Below are positions 7,052 through 13,457 of a stretch of 19,175 nt of DNA, in pieces. Every line of letters starts with the position of its first letter. Within the stretch, counting starts at the first letter, position 1. The DNA lies in NCBI GenBank assembly GCA_002791475.1, contig PFXE01000034.1:1-19175 (forward strand), read 5' to 3'. This DNA is from Candidatus Zambryskibacteria bacterium CG_4_9_14_3_um_filter_40_16. Lineage in GTDB: Bacteria > Patescibacteriota > Minisyncoccia > Phycocordibacterales > Zambryskibacteraceae. The notes under the pieces were generated by a model, which searched no databases, was not told the DNA's origin, and worked only from the letters and a program-made list of their open reading frames with translations. The translations under genes were made by a program, and so were the position numbers.

Positions 7052-7057
7052 ATTATA
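7052..7057 (-). promoter_or_regulatory. TATAAT -10 element, leaderless geometry
   Basis: A perfect TATAAT is separated from the ATG at 7045 by 6 bases (AATCCT), so transcription would begin at or within a base of the start codon. No clear -35 hexamer is visible at 16-18 bases upstream. Confidence 0.5.
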
Positions 7058-7075
7058 CAGCAAAAAAGAATCCTT

Positions 7076-8851
7076 TTACTGTAGCACGGCTTTAATTCTT
7101 CTTATACCAGCAGATACGGACTCCTCTTTAAGAATTTTGAAATTACCCAAAACACCGGTTTTTTCCGCATGTGGCCCCCCACAAAATTCTTTTGAAATAA
7201 TTTTGCCGTTTTCATCTTCAATAAAATATACCGAAACTATATCTGGGTATTTGGCCCCAAATTCCATTTGCGCGCCCAGTTTTTCCGCTTCAATACGGGG
7301 CATTTCTCGTCTTACAACTGTGTAATTATTTTTTATATATTTATTAACCAAGCCCTCAATCTCACCAACCTCTTCCTGTGTAATTTTTCTATTAAAAGAG
7401 AAATCCATTCTCAATCTTTCTTCGGTTATGTTGCTTCCTTTTTGTTTTATTTCTGCCCCAAATTTTTCTTGAAGAGCCGCCAAAAGAAGATGGTGCGCTG
7501 TATGAAGTTTGATTGTTTTTTCATTATGATTTGCCAGACCCCCTTTAAACATTCCCGTTGAAGATGTGCGAGAGAGTTTTTGATGGTCAGCCAATTTTTC
7601 TATAAAGCCGACGACATCAACCTCCACACTGTTTTCTTTTGCTATTTCTTTGGTTAATTCCAGCGGAAATCCAAATGTTGAAAATAGCACAAACGCGTCT
7701 TCACCTGAAATACCGTTTTTTTCTTTTATTATCTTTTCAATTTTACTTTTTCCTGATTCTATCACCTCATTAAATTGGTTCTCCTCCGCCTTAATAATAT
7801 TTTCTATATTTTCTCTTTTATTACCAAGTTCATATTCGGTTTGTTTATAAAGCGAAATTACATCGGGGACAAGAGACGCCAAGGTACTGTCTCTGCCTCC
7901 GATAGAGTTGAGATGATACCTTGCCCGACGCAACAATTTCCTCAAAACATAACCCCTCCCCGTATTAGACGGGGTTGTTCTGTCAGATATTAGAAACACT
8001 GCGGTACGAATATGGTCAGCGATAATTCTTTGCGCGCGAATGTCGTCTGAATTGGAGAGTTTTTTGATTTTTACAATTATGGGTGAGAATAAATCAGTGT
8101 CAAAAACATTGTCTTTTTTTTGCAAAACCATCGCAACCCGTTCTAGACCGGATCCGGTATCTACATTTTTTTGTGAAAGTTTCCCTATTACTACTCCGTC
8201 TTTCATTTCATACTCCATAAAGACATTATTCCAAATTTCAACAACCTTCTGTCCTTTGTCTGCCTCAATGAATTCTTCTTTACTTTTCAGATTAAGCCCC
8301 CCTGGTGTAATGTCGTAGAACATTTCCGTGTCTGGTCCACTTGGACCGTTATCTCCGGCGCTCCACCAGTTTGATTTGGCAGACATAAAATATATTCTAT
8401 TCTCTGGAATACCCAGACTCTTCCACACCTCGTACGATTCATTGTCTTTGGGAACATTCTCGTCCCCCTCAAAAACAGTTACATACAAACGACTTGGCTC
8501 AAGCCCAAAACCCTCTTTCTCGGAGGTCAGCAACTCGTAACTCCACAATATTGCTTCTTTCTTAAAATAATCTCCAAATGACCAATTTCCCATCATCTCA
8601 AAAAAAGAAAGATGAGTATTGTCCCCTATTTCTTCAATGTCTTGTGTCCTGACACTTTTTTGGACATTTGCTACTCTTTTACCAAGAGGGTGGGGTTGGC
8701 CCAATAAGTAGGGCACGAGTGGTTGCATACCAGCAGTGGTAAAAAGTACCGAGGGGTCATTTTCCGGAATTAAAGAAGCCGAGGGAATTATATTGTGCCC
8801 ACGTTTCTTAAAAAACTCCAAAAATAGTTTGCGTATTTGTTCTGATGTCAT
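7076..8851 (-). CDS. alaS: Alanine--tRNA ligase, short form lacking the C-Ala domain
   Basis: AlaRS charges tRNA-Ala and edits misacylated tRNA. The 591-residue product has the class II core (about 1-240, with FTTAGMQPLVPYL, TFFEMMGNWSFGDYFK-type motif 2 and DTGSGLERVAMVLQ as motif 3), the tRNA-recognition helical part and the editing (tRNA_SAD) domain. Editing zinc ligands are present: H450 and H454 in HTAHH, and C557 and H561 in CGGPH. It stops right after the editing domain (GIRRIKAVLQ), so the C-terminal oligomerisation/tRNA-elbow domain present in the about 875-residue E. coli enzyme is missing. Short AlaRS of this size is, from memory, common in CPR bacteria. It starts 3 bases after a micro-ORF that mimics its own N-terminus. 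Confidence 0.97.
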   Translation of the reverse strand: MTSEQIRKLFLEFFKKRGHNIIPSASLIPENDPSVLFTTAGMQPLVPYLLGQPHPLGKRVANVQKSVRTQDIEEIGDNTHLSFFEMMGNWSFGDYFKKEAILWSYELLTSEKEGFGLEPSRLYVTVFEGDENVPKDNESYEVWKSLGIPENRIYFMSAKSNWWSAGDNGPSGPDTEMFYDITPGGLNLKSKEEFIEADKGQKVVEIWNNVFMEYEMKDGVVIGKLSQKNVDTGSGLERVAMVLQKKDNVFDTDLFSPIIVKIKKLSNSDDIRAQRIIADHIRTAVFLISDRTTPSNTGRGYVLRKLLRRARYHLNSIGGRDSTLASLVPDVISLYKQTEYELGNKRENIENIIKAEENQFNEVIESGKSKIEKIIKEKNGISGEDAFVLFSTFGFPLELTKEIAKENSVEVDVVGFIEKLADHQKLSRTSSTGMFKGGLANHNEKTIKLHTAHHLLLAALQEKFGAEIKQKGSNITEERLRMDFSFNRKITQEEVGEIEGLVNKYIKNNYTVVRREMPRIEAEKLGAQMEFGAKYPDIVSVYFIEDENGKIISKEFCGGPHAEKTGVLGNFKILKEESVSAGIRRIKAVLQ

Positions 8852-8854
8852 ATT

Positions 8855-8977
8855 CTAAAAATACCACTTCTCGCCCCGTAGCCAATGGTTAGCGCCCACG
8901 TGAACTATTGCGGTATCAGGGTGTCCCCTATTTTCAAAAAACTTTAAAAAGTTTTGTCTTATTTCTTCGGAGTTCAT
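8855..8977 (-). CDS. 40-residue ORF with an AlaRS-like N-terminal half
   Basis: This micro-ORF fills the 139-base gap between the UDG gene and alaS: ATG 8977, TAG at 8855. Its first 19 residues (MNSEEIRQNFLKFFENRGH) match residues 1-19 of the adjacent AlaRS (MTSEQIRKLFLEFFKKRGH) at 12 of 19 positions, then it diverges to a His/Trp-rich tail (VHVGANHWLRGEKWYF) that I do not recognise. Codons differ between the two copies at many synonymous sites, so this is not a fresh duplication. The tail has 33 G/C in 63 bases, above its AT-rich surroundings. It begins 13 bases after UDG and ends 3 bases before alaS. It could be a small tRNA-Ala- or AlaRS-interacting peptide, a coupling leader for alaS, or a remnant of a recombined alaS copy. 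Confidence 0.5.
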   Translation of the reverse strand: MNSEEIRQNFLKFFENRGHPDTAIVHVGANHWLRGEKWYF

Positions 8978-8990
8978 TATTTATATTTGA

Positions 8991-9590
8991 TTATATAGAT
9001 TGTTTTAAAATATCAAAATCTTTCTTAAGGTCGTTAAGTTTATTGGAATCATAAACCGCTACCGCGGGATGGTAAAGAGGTATAATTTTCAACTTCCCAA
9101 ATGACGCACTTGTCTCAAAAACTCTGCCGTGAATTGCACTTATTGGAAGAAGCTCTCTCTCTAATCCAAATTTCTTCATTATATAAACCATAGAAAATCT
9201 CCCAAGAGTGGCGATTATTTTGGGTTGTATGATGTCTATCTGTCTGTCCAGAAATGGCGCGTAGAGTTCTATTTCTTCAGGGGTTGGATCGCGATTTTCG
9301 GGGGGTCTGTCTTTTACAATATTCGTGATATAAACATCGCTCCGTTGTATTCCGATATATTCCAAGAGATCATCCAAAACCTTACCCGAACGACCACAAA
9401 AAGGTTTTCCCGTCATCGCTTCGTTTTTGCCCGGAGCCTCACCAATAAATAAAATATTCGCATTATGGTTACCTTCTCCGATTACGGGAAACATTTTATT
9501 TTGAACACGATCATTATAAAGTGACGATAAGGAAAAAGAGAGAATTTCATCACGAATTTTTTTCATTCTTTCTTTTTTGTCGTTAGCCAT
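8991..9590 (-). CDS. Uracil-DNA glycosylase superfamily protein (family 4-like) without Fe-S cysteines
   Basis: Family 4 UDGs remove uracil from DNA and carry a 4Fe-4S cluster. The 199-residue product shows motif A GEAPGKNEAMTGKPFCGRSG (50-69), ITNIVKDRPPENRDPTPEEI (89-107), the ATLGRFS strand (128-133) and the HPAV motif near 174-177, so the fold and active-site region are recognisable. However, the whole protein has one cysteine (C65), in the uracil-binding PFCG loop. Positions that normally carry cluster cysteines read S/L near 18-24, D94 (VKDRPP for VKCRPP) and Y110. Activity without the cluster is plausible but untested. ATG 9590 lies one base after the upstream nuclease stop (TAA-C-ATG); a GTG at 9608 is rejected for overlap. 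Its partners are two PD-(D/E)XK nucleases. Confidence 0.88.
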   Translation of the reverse strand: MANDKKERMKKIRDEILSFSLSSLYNDRVQNKMFPVIGEGNHNANILFIGEAPGKNEAMTGKPFCGRSGKVLDDLLEYIGIQRSDVYITNIVKDRPPENRDPTPEEIELYAPFLDRQIDIIQPKIIATLGRFSMVYIMKKFGLERELLPISAIHGRVFETSASFGKLKIIPLYHPAVAVYDSNKLNDLKKDFDILKQSI

Positions 9591-9591
9591 G

Positions 9592-10389
9592 TTAAAACAA
9601 CCTATCACTTTGTTTTTCGCTTTTTTTAAGAATGTTGTCTTTTTTTAAAATGCTTCCAATCTCATAAGTATAACTGCAGTGGTCGCAATCTTCCGACGCT
9701 TGCGGAATTTCATCGCTTTCCAAACATTTCTTTATTTGAATTATTTTATCTTCAATCCAATCAGTATTTCCGGTATATGGAATAAGTTTTACATCAAACT
9801 CTAATTTTCCATCAAATGAATCTTTATCCGTCTGACCGTTAACATAAACAAAATAACCCGTGTCGGAAACCTTAAATCCATTTTGTCTAAAAAGCCACTG
9901 GTATATTTCCATTTGACGCTTATACCCGTCTTGCCACTCTGCGTCTAAATTCACTTCTTCATCTTTGGATGTTGCTTTATAATCTACAACCAAAAGCTCT
10001 CCTAGAGGGTTTATCCAAACATCATCAATTGCTCCTGTGATAAGAAAACCAGTCTCTGGGTGTAGAAACTGAACCCCGCCTTTCAAGGCGTCTCTCCACT
10101 CGTCCATTTTTGGATGCTGGAAAGGGACCGCATCAAGCCCGTATGATTTCATCAGAGGGTGGGTGCTGGCTTCTGCTCTATGAATATCAAACTCTTTTTT
10201 GAGAAGTTTATCCACCGCACTATTTAGCGTAAATGGATATCCCTTTGGACGGGAAGTCCCAAGTTTATTATCTATATAAAAACAGCGGGGGCAGTCCATA
10301 AAAAGATCTATCTTTGAACGAGACAAGCGCCAATTCTTACCTCCATAATTCCAGTTTGGATTCCTTTTTGGATTGTAATATTTACTCAT
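9592..10389 (-). CDS. PD-(D/E)XK nuclease, RecB/Cas4-like
   Basis: The 265-residue product has the core of the Cas4/RecB nuclease superfamily: a beta-strand aspartate in ITGAIDDVWI (D122/D123), LLVVDYKATS with catalytic D136 and K138, and a QxxxY motif (Q159-Y163, RQMEIYQW). Cysteine pairs C33-x2-C36 (MDCPRCFYID) and C235-x2-C238 (DCDHCSY) flank the domain, as the metal- or Fe-S-binding cysteines do in Cas4-like nucleases. Such enzymes cut or resect single-stranded DNA ends. No helicase or cas1/cas2 gene is adjacent and there is no CRISPR array, so a Cas4 role is unlikely. ATG 10389 is one base after the previous stop; a TTG at 10404 overlaps and is disfavoured. Confidence 0.82.
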   Translation of the reverse strand: MSKYYNPKRNPNWNYGGKNWRLSRSKIDLFMDCPRCFYIDNKLGTSRPKGYPFTLNSAVDKLLKKEFDIHRAEASTHPLMKSYGLDAVPFQHPKMDEWRDALKGGVQFLHPETGFLITGAIDDVWINPLGELLVVDYKATSKDEEVNLDAEWQDGYKRQMEIYQWLFRQNGFKVSDTGYFVYVNGQTDKDSFDGKLEFDVKLIPYTGNTDWIEDKIIQIKKCLESDEIPQASEDCDHCSYTYEIGSILKKDNILKKSEKQSDRLF

Positions 10390-10390
10390 T

Positions 10391-11224
10391 TTAAAGTGAT
10401 TCAATTTCAGAGACGACTTTTTTTATTTTTTCTTCGACAAAACCCATAGACTTTAGTATGTTCGGATCTTCCTTGATATTCTTAGACAATACAATTCCTT
10501 GAGATAGCAATGCCTTCTTTTGACTACCGGTAAGTGATGTTAGACATGTAATGGGATGTAGGTCGCCATCCTCAATCATATTTTGCAGATTGCCTTTTTT
10601 GGGATAATTCCACCCTATCAGGGTTAAGTTTTTACATTCCGCATAATGAATCGCGGTGGAAGTAAACTTGGTGTTCGTAATAAGCCACGCTTCGTCAATA
10701 TTTCTTTCTTTTCCGTACACATGTTTTACCTCTTTCAAATCGTCAAATCTAGCCTTAACATATAAAGCCACTTTGAGATCTGATTTTATACCTAAAGCGT
10801 TGTGAAACTTTGCTTCAACCACAATAAGTTTATTTTCATTCCAAGCCACAACATCCACTTCGTGTTGTACGCATCCACCGAAAACGAATTCACCGGTTTT
10901 GGCCTCATATCCTTTTTCTCTTAATATGTTTGCAATGTAATCTTCAAAAGAAAAGCCCGTCGGACCCAAACCCATTACAGCTTGTCTTAACGAATACTTT
11001 ACCGCTGACGGTTTTAATCTTTTTTTGAGAAGAAAATAAGCGTGTTTATAAATTTGAGAAGTGGACATCCCATCCTTCAAATCTTCTTCCGTATGCGAAA
11101 TGATTTCATCTATGATTTTACCCGTAACCCCAGAGTTTATAAGAGATGTTTGGAGCTTGCCTCTGTCATACGGCTCAATTTCCCCACTCGCTTTCACTAC
11201 ATTTAATTTTGGTGCTTGTAACAT
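10391..11224 (-). CDS. ATP-cone domain fused to an Mrr-like PD-(D/E)XK nuclease
   Basis: Residues about 5-85 form an ATP-cone, the nucleotide-binding regulatory domain of ribonucleotide reductase and NrdR: NVVKASGEIEPYDRGKLQTSLINSGV and the RLKPSAVKYSLRQAVMGLGPTG tail. Residues about 90-215 are an Mrr-type endonuclease domain, with FSFEDYIANILREKGYEA, then HEVDVVAW (D124) and IVVEAKFHN (E137, K139), the D-ExK active site. The C-terminus (about 225-277, TSLTGSQKKALLSQGIVLSK) resembles a helix-hairpin-helix. An Mrr-like nuclease gated by adenine nucleotides is the simplest reading. It opens an operon: TATAAT ends 6 bases before ATG 11224, and the Cas4-like nuclease follows one base after the stop. 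No methyltransferase partner is nearby, so it is not a standard restriction system. Confidence 0.82.
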   Translation of the reverse strand: MLQAPKLNVVKASGEIEPYDRGKLQTSLINSGVTGKIIDEIISHTEEDLKDGMSTSQIYKHAYFLLKKRLKPSAVKYSLRQAVMGLGPTGFSFEDYIANILREKGYEAKTGEFVFGGCVQHEVDVVAWNENKLIVVEAKFHNALGIKSDLKVALYVKARFDDLKEVKHVYGKERNIDEAWLITNTKFTSTAIHYAECKNLTLIGWNYPKKGNLQNMIEDGDLHPITCLTSLTGSQKKALLSQGIVLSKNIKEDPNILKSMGFVEEKIKKVVSEIESL

Positions 11225-11230
11225 AGTCTA

Positions 11231-11258
11231 ATTATAAGGGTTTTTCCAAATAGAACAA
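11231..11258 (-). promoter_or_regulatory. Promoter of the nuclease/UDG/alaS operon, leaderless geometry
   Basis: Minus strand has TTGTTC (11253-11258), a 16-base spacer and perfect TATAAT (11231-11236). The -10 ends 6 bases before ATG 11224, so the transcript should begin at the start codon. It lies in the 39-base gap after mnmA. Confidence 0.65.
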
Positions 11259-11263
11259 AGAAA

Positions 11264-12403
11264 TTACAAAATAACGCTTATAATACCTCCACCCGCGCAC
11301 ACTCCTTTGCGATCGTAAACAACAACGGATTGACCTTCAGATATGTCTCTAAACCCTTCAAAAAGATTTACTATGTATTTTTTTGACTTTAATACAACTC
11401 TTGCTTTTATTAAAGACTGTCTATATCTAAATCTGACAAAATATACATTATCCTTGTTCGGTTTGTTATTTATCCAATTGGTTTTTTTTAAGATGATGGT
11501 GTCACTTCCTTGGGAGTTTGATTTATCTTTGTAATTATCAGAAACAACAATTGTATTTTTTGTTATATTTTTTGAAACGACATAAAGAGGTTTTGAATGG
11601 TTAATTTTGTTGTTTATTACAAAACCGTGCCTTTGTCCAATAGTCAAAAAATTTACCCCCTGATGTGTTCCGATCTTGTTTCCTTCCATATCAAGCACGG
11701 CCCCACTCTTCGTAGCAATGTAATGGTTTAAGAAATCCTTTAAATCAACCTTGCCCAAAAAACATATACCCTGACTGTCTTTCTTCAATGCGGTTGGCAG
11801 TTTAAATTTTTTCGCCAATATTCTTACTTCGGCCTTTTGCATATGGCCGATGGGAAAAAGGGTATGCTTAAGTTCTTTTTGTGTTAATGTCCACAAGAAA
11901 TACGACTGATCCTTGTTTTTGTCTTGAGCTTCTAGTAGTTCATACCGACATTCATCATTCTTCATTCGATATTCCTTCTTCCGTGCATAGTGACCTGTAG
12001 CGATGAAATCAGCTCCTTCTTTTTTCGCAAAATTAAGAAATGATCCAAATTTTATATGTTTGTTGCACATAATATCGGGGTTGGGTGTTCTCCCTTTTTT
12101 GTATTCAGACACCATATAGTCTATTACATTTTTTTTATAATCCTTTTCCGCATCAAAAGTTAGAAATGGAATATCAAGTTTTGCGCAAACTCTCATAGCA
12201 TCGCGCCTTTCCTCCCTCCATTCACACGGCAAAAAATCAGGATACCACCCTTTTATAAATACCCCGGTCACTTTATATCCTTTTTGTTTAAGTAATGCCG
12301 CGGAAACGGAGCTGTCCACACCTCCCGAAAGACCCACAAAAACGGTTTTTTCTATCTTTTTAACTCTGCGAGGAGCTTTTGTCGATGTATTTTCTTTTTT
12401 CAC
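11264..12403 (-). CDS. mnmA: tRNA-specific 2-thiouridylase MnmA
   Basis: MnmA thiolates the wobble uridine of Lys, Glu and Gln tRNAs. The 379-residue product has the PP-loop SGGVDS (26-31), catalytic Cys113 in NPDIMCN, the persulfide-forming second Cys214 in DSQGICFLG, ATGHYA and the KDQSYFLW motif. The C-terminal beta-barrel follows (GQRHGFVINNK to FEGFRDISEGQSVVVYD). The start is GTG 12403, the first codon after an in-frame TAG, so it is the only reasonable start. A -10-like TAGACT lies 6 bases upstream. Between YARKKE and YELLEAQ there is a short extra stretch (residues 145-153) encoded by repeat-like DNA. The gene is followed by the nuclease operon and preceded by mltG, with no functional link evident. 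Confidence 0.96.
   Translation of the reverse strand: MKKENTSTKAPRRVKKIEKTVFVGLSGGVDSSVSAALLKQKGYKVTGVFIKGWYPDFLPCEWREERRDAMRVCAKLDIPFLTFDAEKDYKKNVIDYMVSEYKKGRTPNPDIMCNKHIKFGSFLNFAKKEGADFIATGHYARKKEYRMKNDECRYELLEAQDKNKDQSYFLWTLTQKELKHTLFPIGHMQKAEVRILAKKFKLPTALKKDSQGICFLGKVDLKDFLNHYIATKSGAVLDMEGNKIGTHQGVNFLTIGQRHGFVINNKINHSKPLYVVSKNITKNTIVVSDNYKDKSNSQGSDTIILKKTNWINNKPNKDNVYFVRFRYRQSLIKARVVLKSKKYIVNLFEGFRDISEGQSVVVYDRKGVCAGGGIISVIL
11945..11971. repeat. ATTC-type micro-repeat within mnmA
   Basis: On the minus strand the core GAATGAAGAATGATGAATG is a run of near-identical GAATG/GATGAATG units. It encodes YRMKNDECR (residues 145-153), a stretch poorly matched to ordinary MnmA, which joins ATGHYA to KDQSYFL with fewer residues. 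It reads in frame, so the enzyme stays intact. Confidence 0.45.
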
Positions 12404-12409
12404 CTAGGC

Positions 12410-12415
12410 AGTCTA
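12410..12415 (-). promoter_or_regulatory. Possible -10 element of mnmA, leaderless geometry
   Basis: TAGACT ends 6 bases before the GTG start at 12403. A poor -35 (TTTTTA) lies 17 bases further up. It is supported mainly because three other genes here share the same 6-base spacing. Confidence 0.35.
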
Positions 12416-12457
12416 CCATATGTAATTTGAGGTAAAAAGACTACGATAGTGGGGTTT

Positions 12458-13453
12458 TTACTTTCTTAAATATAGCTCCCTGTTTGTTTGGTGCCCTTCA
12501 AAATCTTCCGCATAATAAACATTACCCTTAGTGTCGGACAAGAAATATAAAAAATTATTTTCTGTTGGATTTATGGCAGCTTCTATAGCATCAATTCCGG
12601 GGTTAGATATTGCTGTCGGAGGTAATCCCGTGTTTTTGTATAGATTGTATGGAGAATCTATGGATAAATCCTCTTTTGTTAATTCATAAGTGTTTTTCCC
12701 ATTCACATAGGAAAAGGTCGCATCAACTTGAAGCGGCATACCGATTGAAATTCGTCTCCACAATATGGTGGAAATATTTTTCCTATCTTCGGTACTTGTA
12801 GCCTCCTCCTCTAAGATTGACGCTATCTTTATAATATCCACGAGGTTTTTCTCGGAAGATTCTATCTGCGACTCAATTTTCTTTATCTTGGAATTAAAAT
12901 TTTGTTTCATTACGCTGATAACTTGATCTGCTGAAACATTTTGCAGGAAAAAGTATGTATCTGGAAACAAATACCCCTCTTCCGCTTTGTTGATAAATTC
13001 TTCTTGGTTAAACAATGCGAATTTTTCTGCCATTAAATCCGCTATTTGAATTATATTCATTCCTTCTGGGATGGTTATCTTAACTTGATTAATGGAGAAA
13101 TCTCCATTATGAAGTCTCTTTGCAACGGTAAATACTGACTGCGGTTTTCCAAAAAAGTAATCCCCTGCTTTTATATTTCTGCTGTTTTTGGATAAAATTG
13201 AAATTACCTTAAACCAAAATTTAGATTTTATAATATTTTCTCGTTCCAAAATGATGGCAGATTCAGAAAGGGATGTTCCGCTCTCTATTCGCACCAAAGA
13301 ATTCGCTCTAAAATCTCTTGGGTTAGTCCAAAAAAGAGCGTAAACAAGAAGAACCAAAAATATAGAAATAAAAAAAGAAAAAGCAAACTTTTCTTTTTTA
13401 GACAATATTATCCATTTGCTTTTAAGATTAGGGAAATACGGTTTTGTTGTCAT
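12458..13453 (-). CDS. mltG: Endolytic peptidoglycan transglycosylase MltG
   Basis: MltG is an inner-membrane enzyme that cleaves nascent glycan strands and sets their length. The 331-residue product from ATG 13453 has a short cytoplasmic N-terminus, one transmembrane helix (about 23-42), a LysM-like region with IKAGDYFF and the YceG catalytic domain. Landmarks are TIPEGMNIIQIADLM, GYLFPDTYFF, ASILEEEATSTEDR (catalytic Glu215, equal to E. coli E218), RISIGMPLQVDATFSY and the ending SPYNLYKNTGLPPTAISNPG with FLYFLSDTKGN. An upstream start at 13558 lies inside the DUF8128 gene and is rejected. ATG 13453 lies 4 bases after the DUF8128-type stop, so both are likely co-translated. The C-terminus shows no truncation. 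Confidence 0.95.
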   Translation of the reverse strand: MTTKPYFPNLKSKWIILSKKEKFAFSFFISIFLVLLVYALFWTNPRDFRANSLVRIESGTSLSESAIILERENIIKSKFWFKVISILSKNSRNIKAGDYFFGKPQSVFTVAKRLHNGDFSINQVKITIPEGMNIIQIADLMAEKFALFNQEEFINKAEEGYLFPDTYFFLQNVSADQVISVMKQNFNSKIKKIESQIESSEKNLVDIIKIASILEEEATSTEDRKNISTILWRRISIGMPLQVDATFSYVNGKNTYELTKEDLSIDSPYNLYKNTGLPPTAISNPGIDAIEAAINPTENNFLYFLSDTKGNVYYAEDFEGHQTNRELYLRK

Positions 13454-13457
13454 ATTG

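Noticed and set aside
7046..7075. Possible terminator after alaS (AAAAG-GATT-CTTTT)
   Set aside because: A 5-bp AT-rich stem without a clean T-run is not convincing.
8855..8977. tRNA or T-box-like RNA in the gap before alaS
   Set aside because: The G/C-rich part does not fold into a cloverleaf by eye and no T-box or specifier stem is visible; the open frame explains the stretch better.
9592..10389. Reading the Cas4-like nuclease as a CRISPR adaptation gene
   Set aside because: No cas1, cas2, other cas genes or repeat-spacer array are present in the window; RecB/Cas4-like nucleases are widespread outside CRISPR loci.
12404..12457. Possible terminator between mltG and mnmA (AAAAACCCC...TTTTT)
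   Set aside because: Only ACTA-TCG-TAGT pairs well; the flanking C runs do not pair, so the hairpin is too weak to call.
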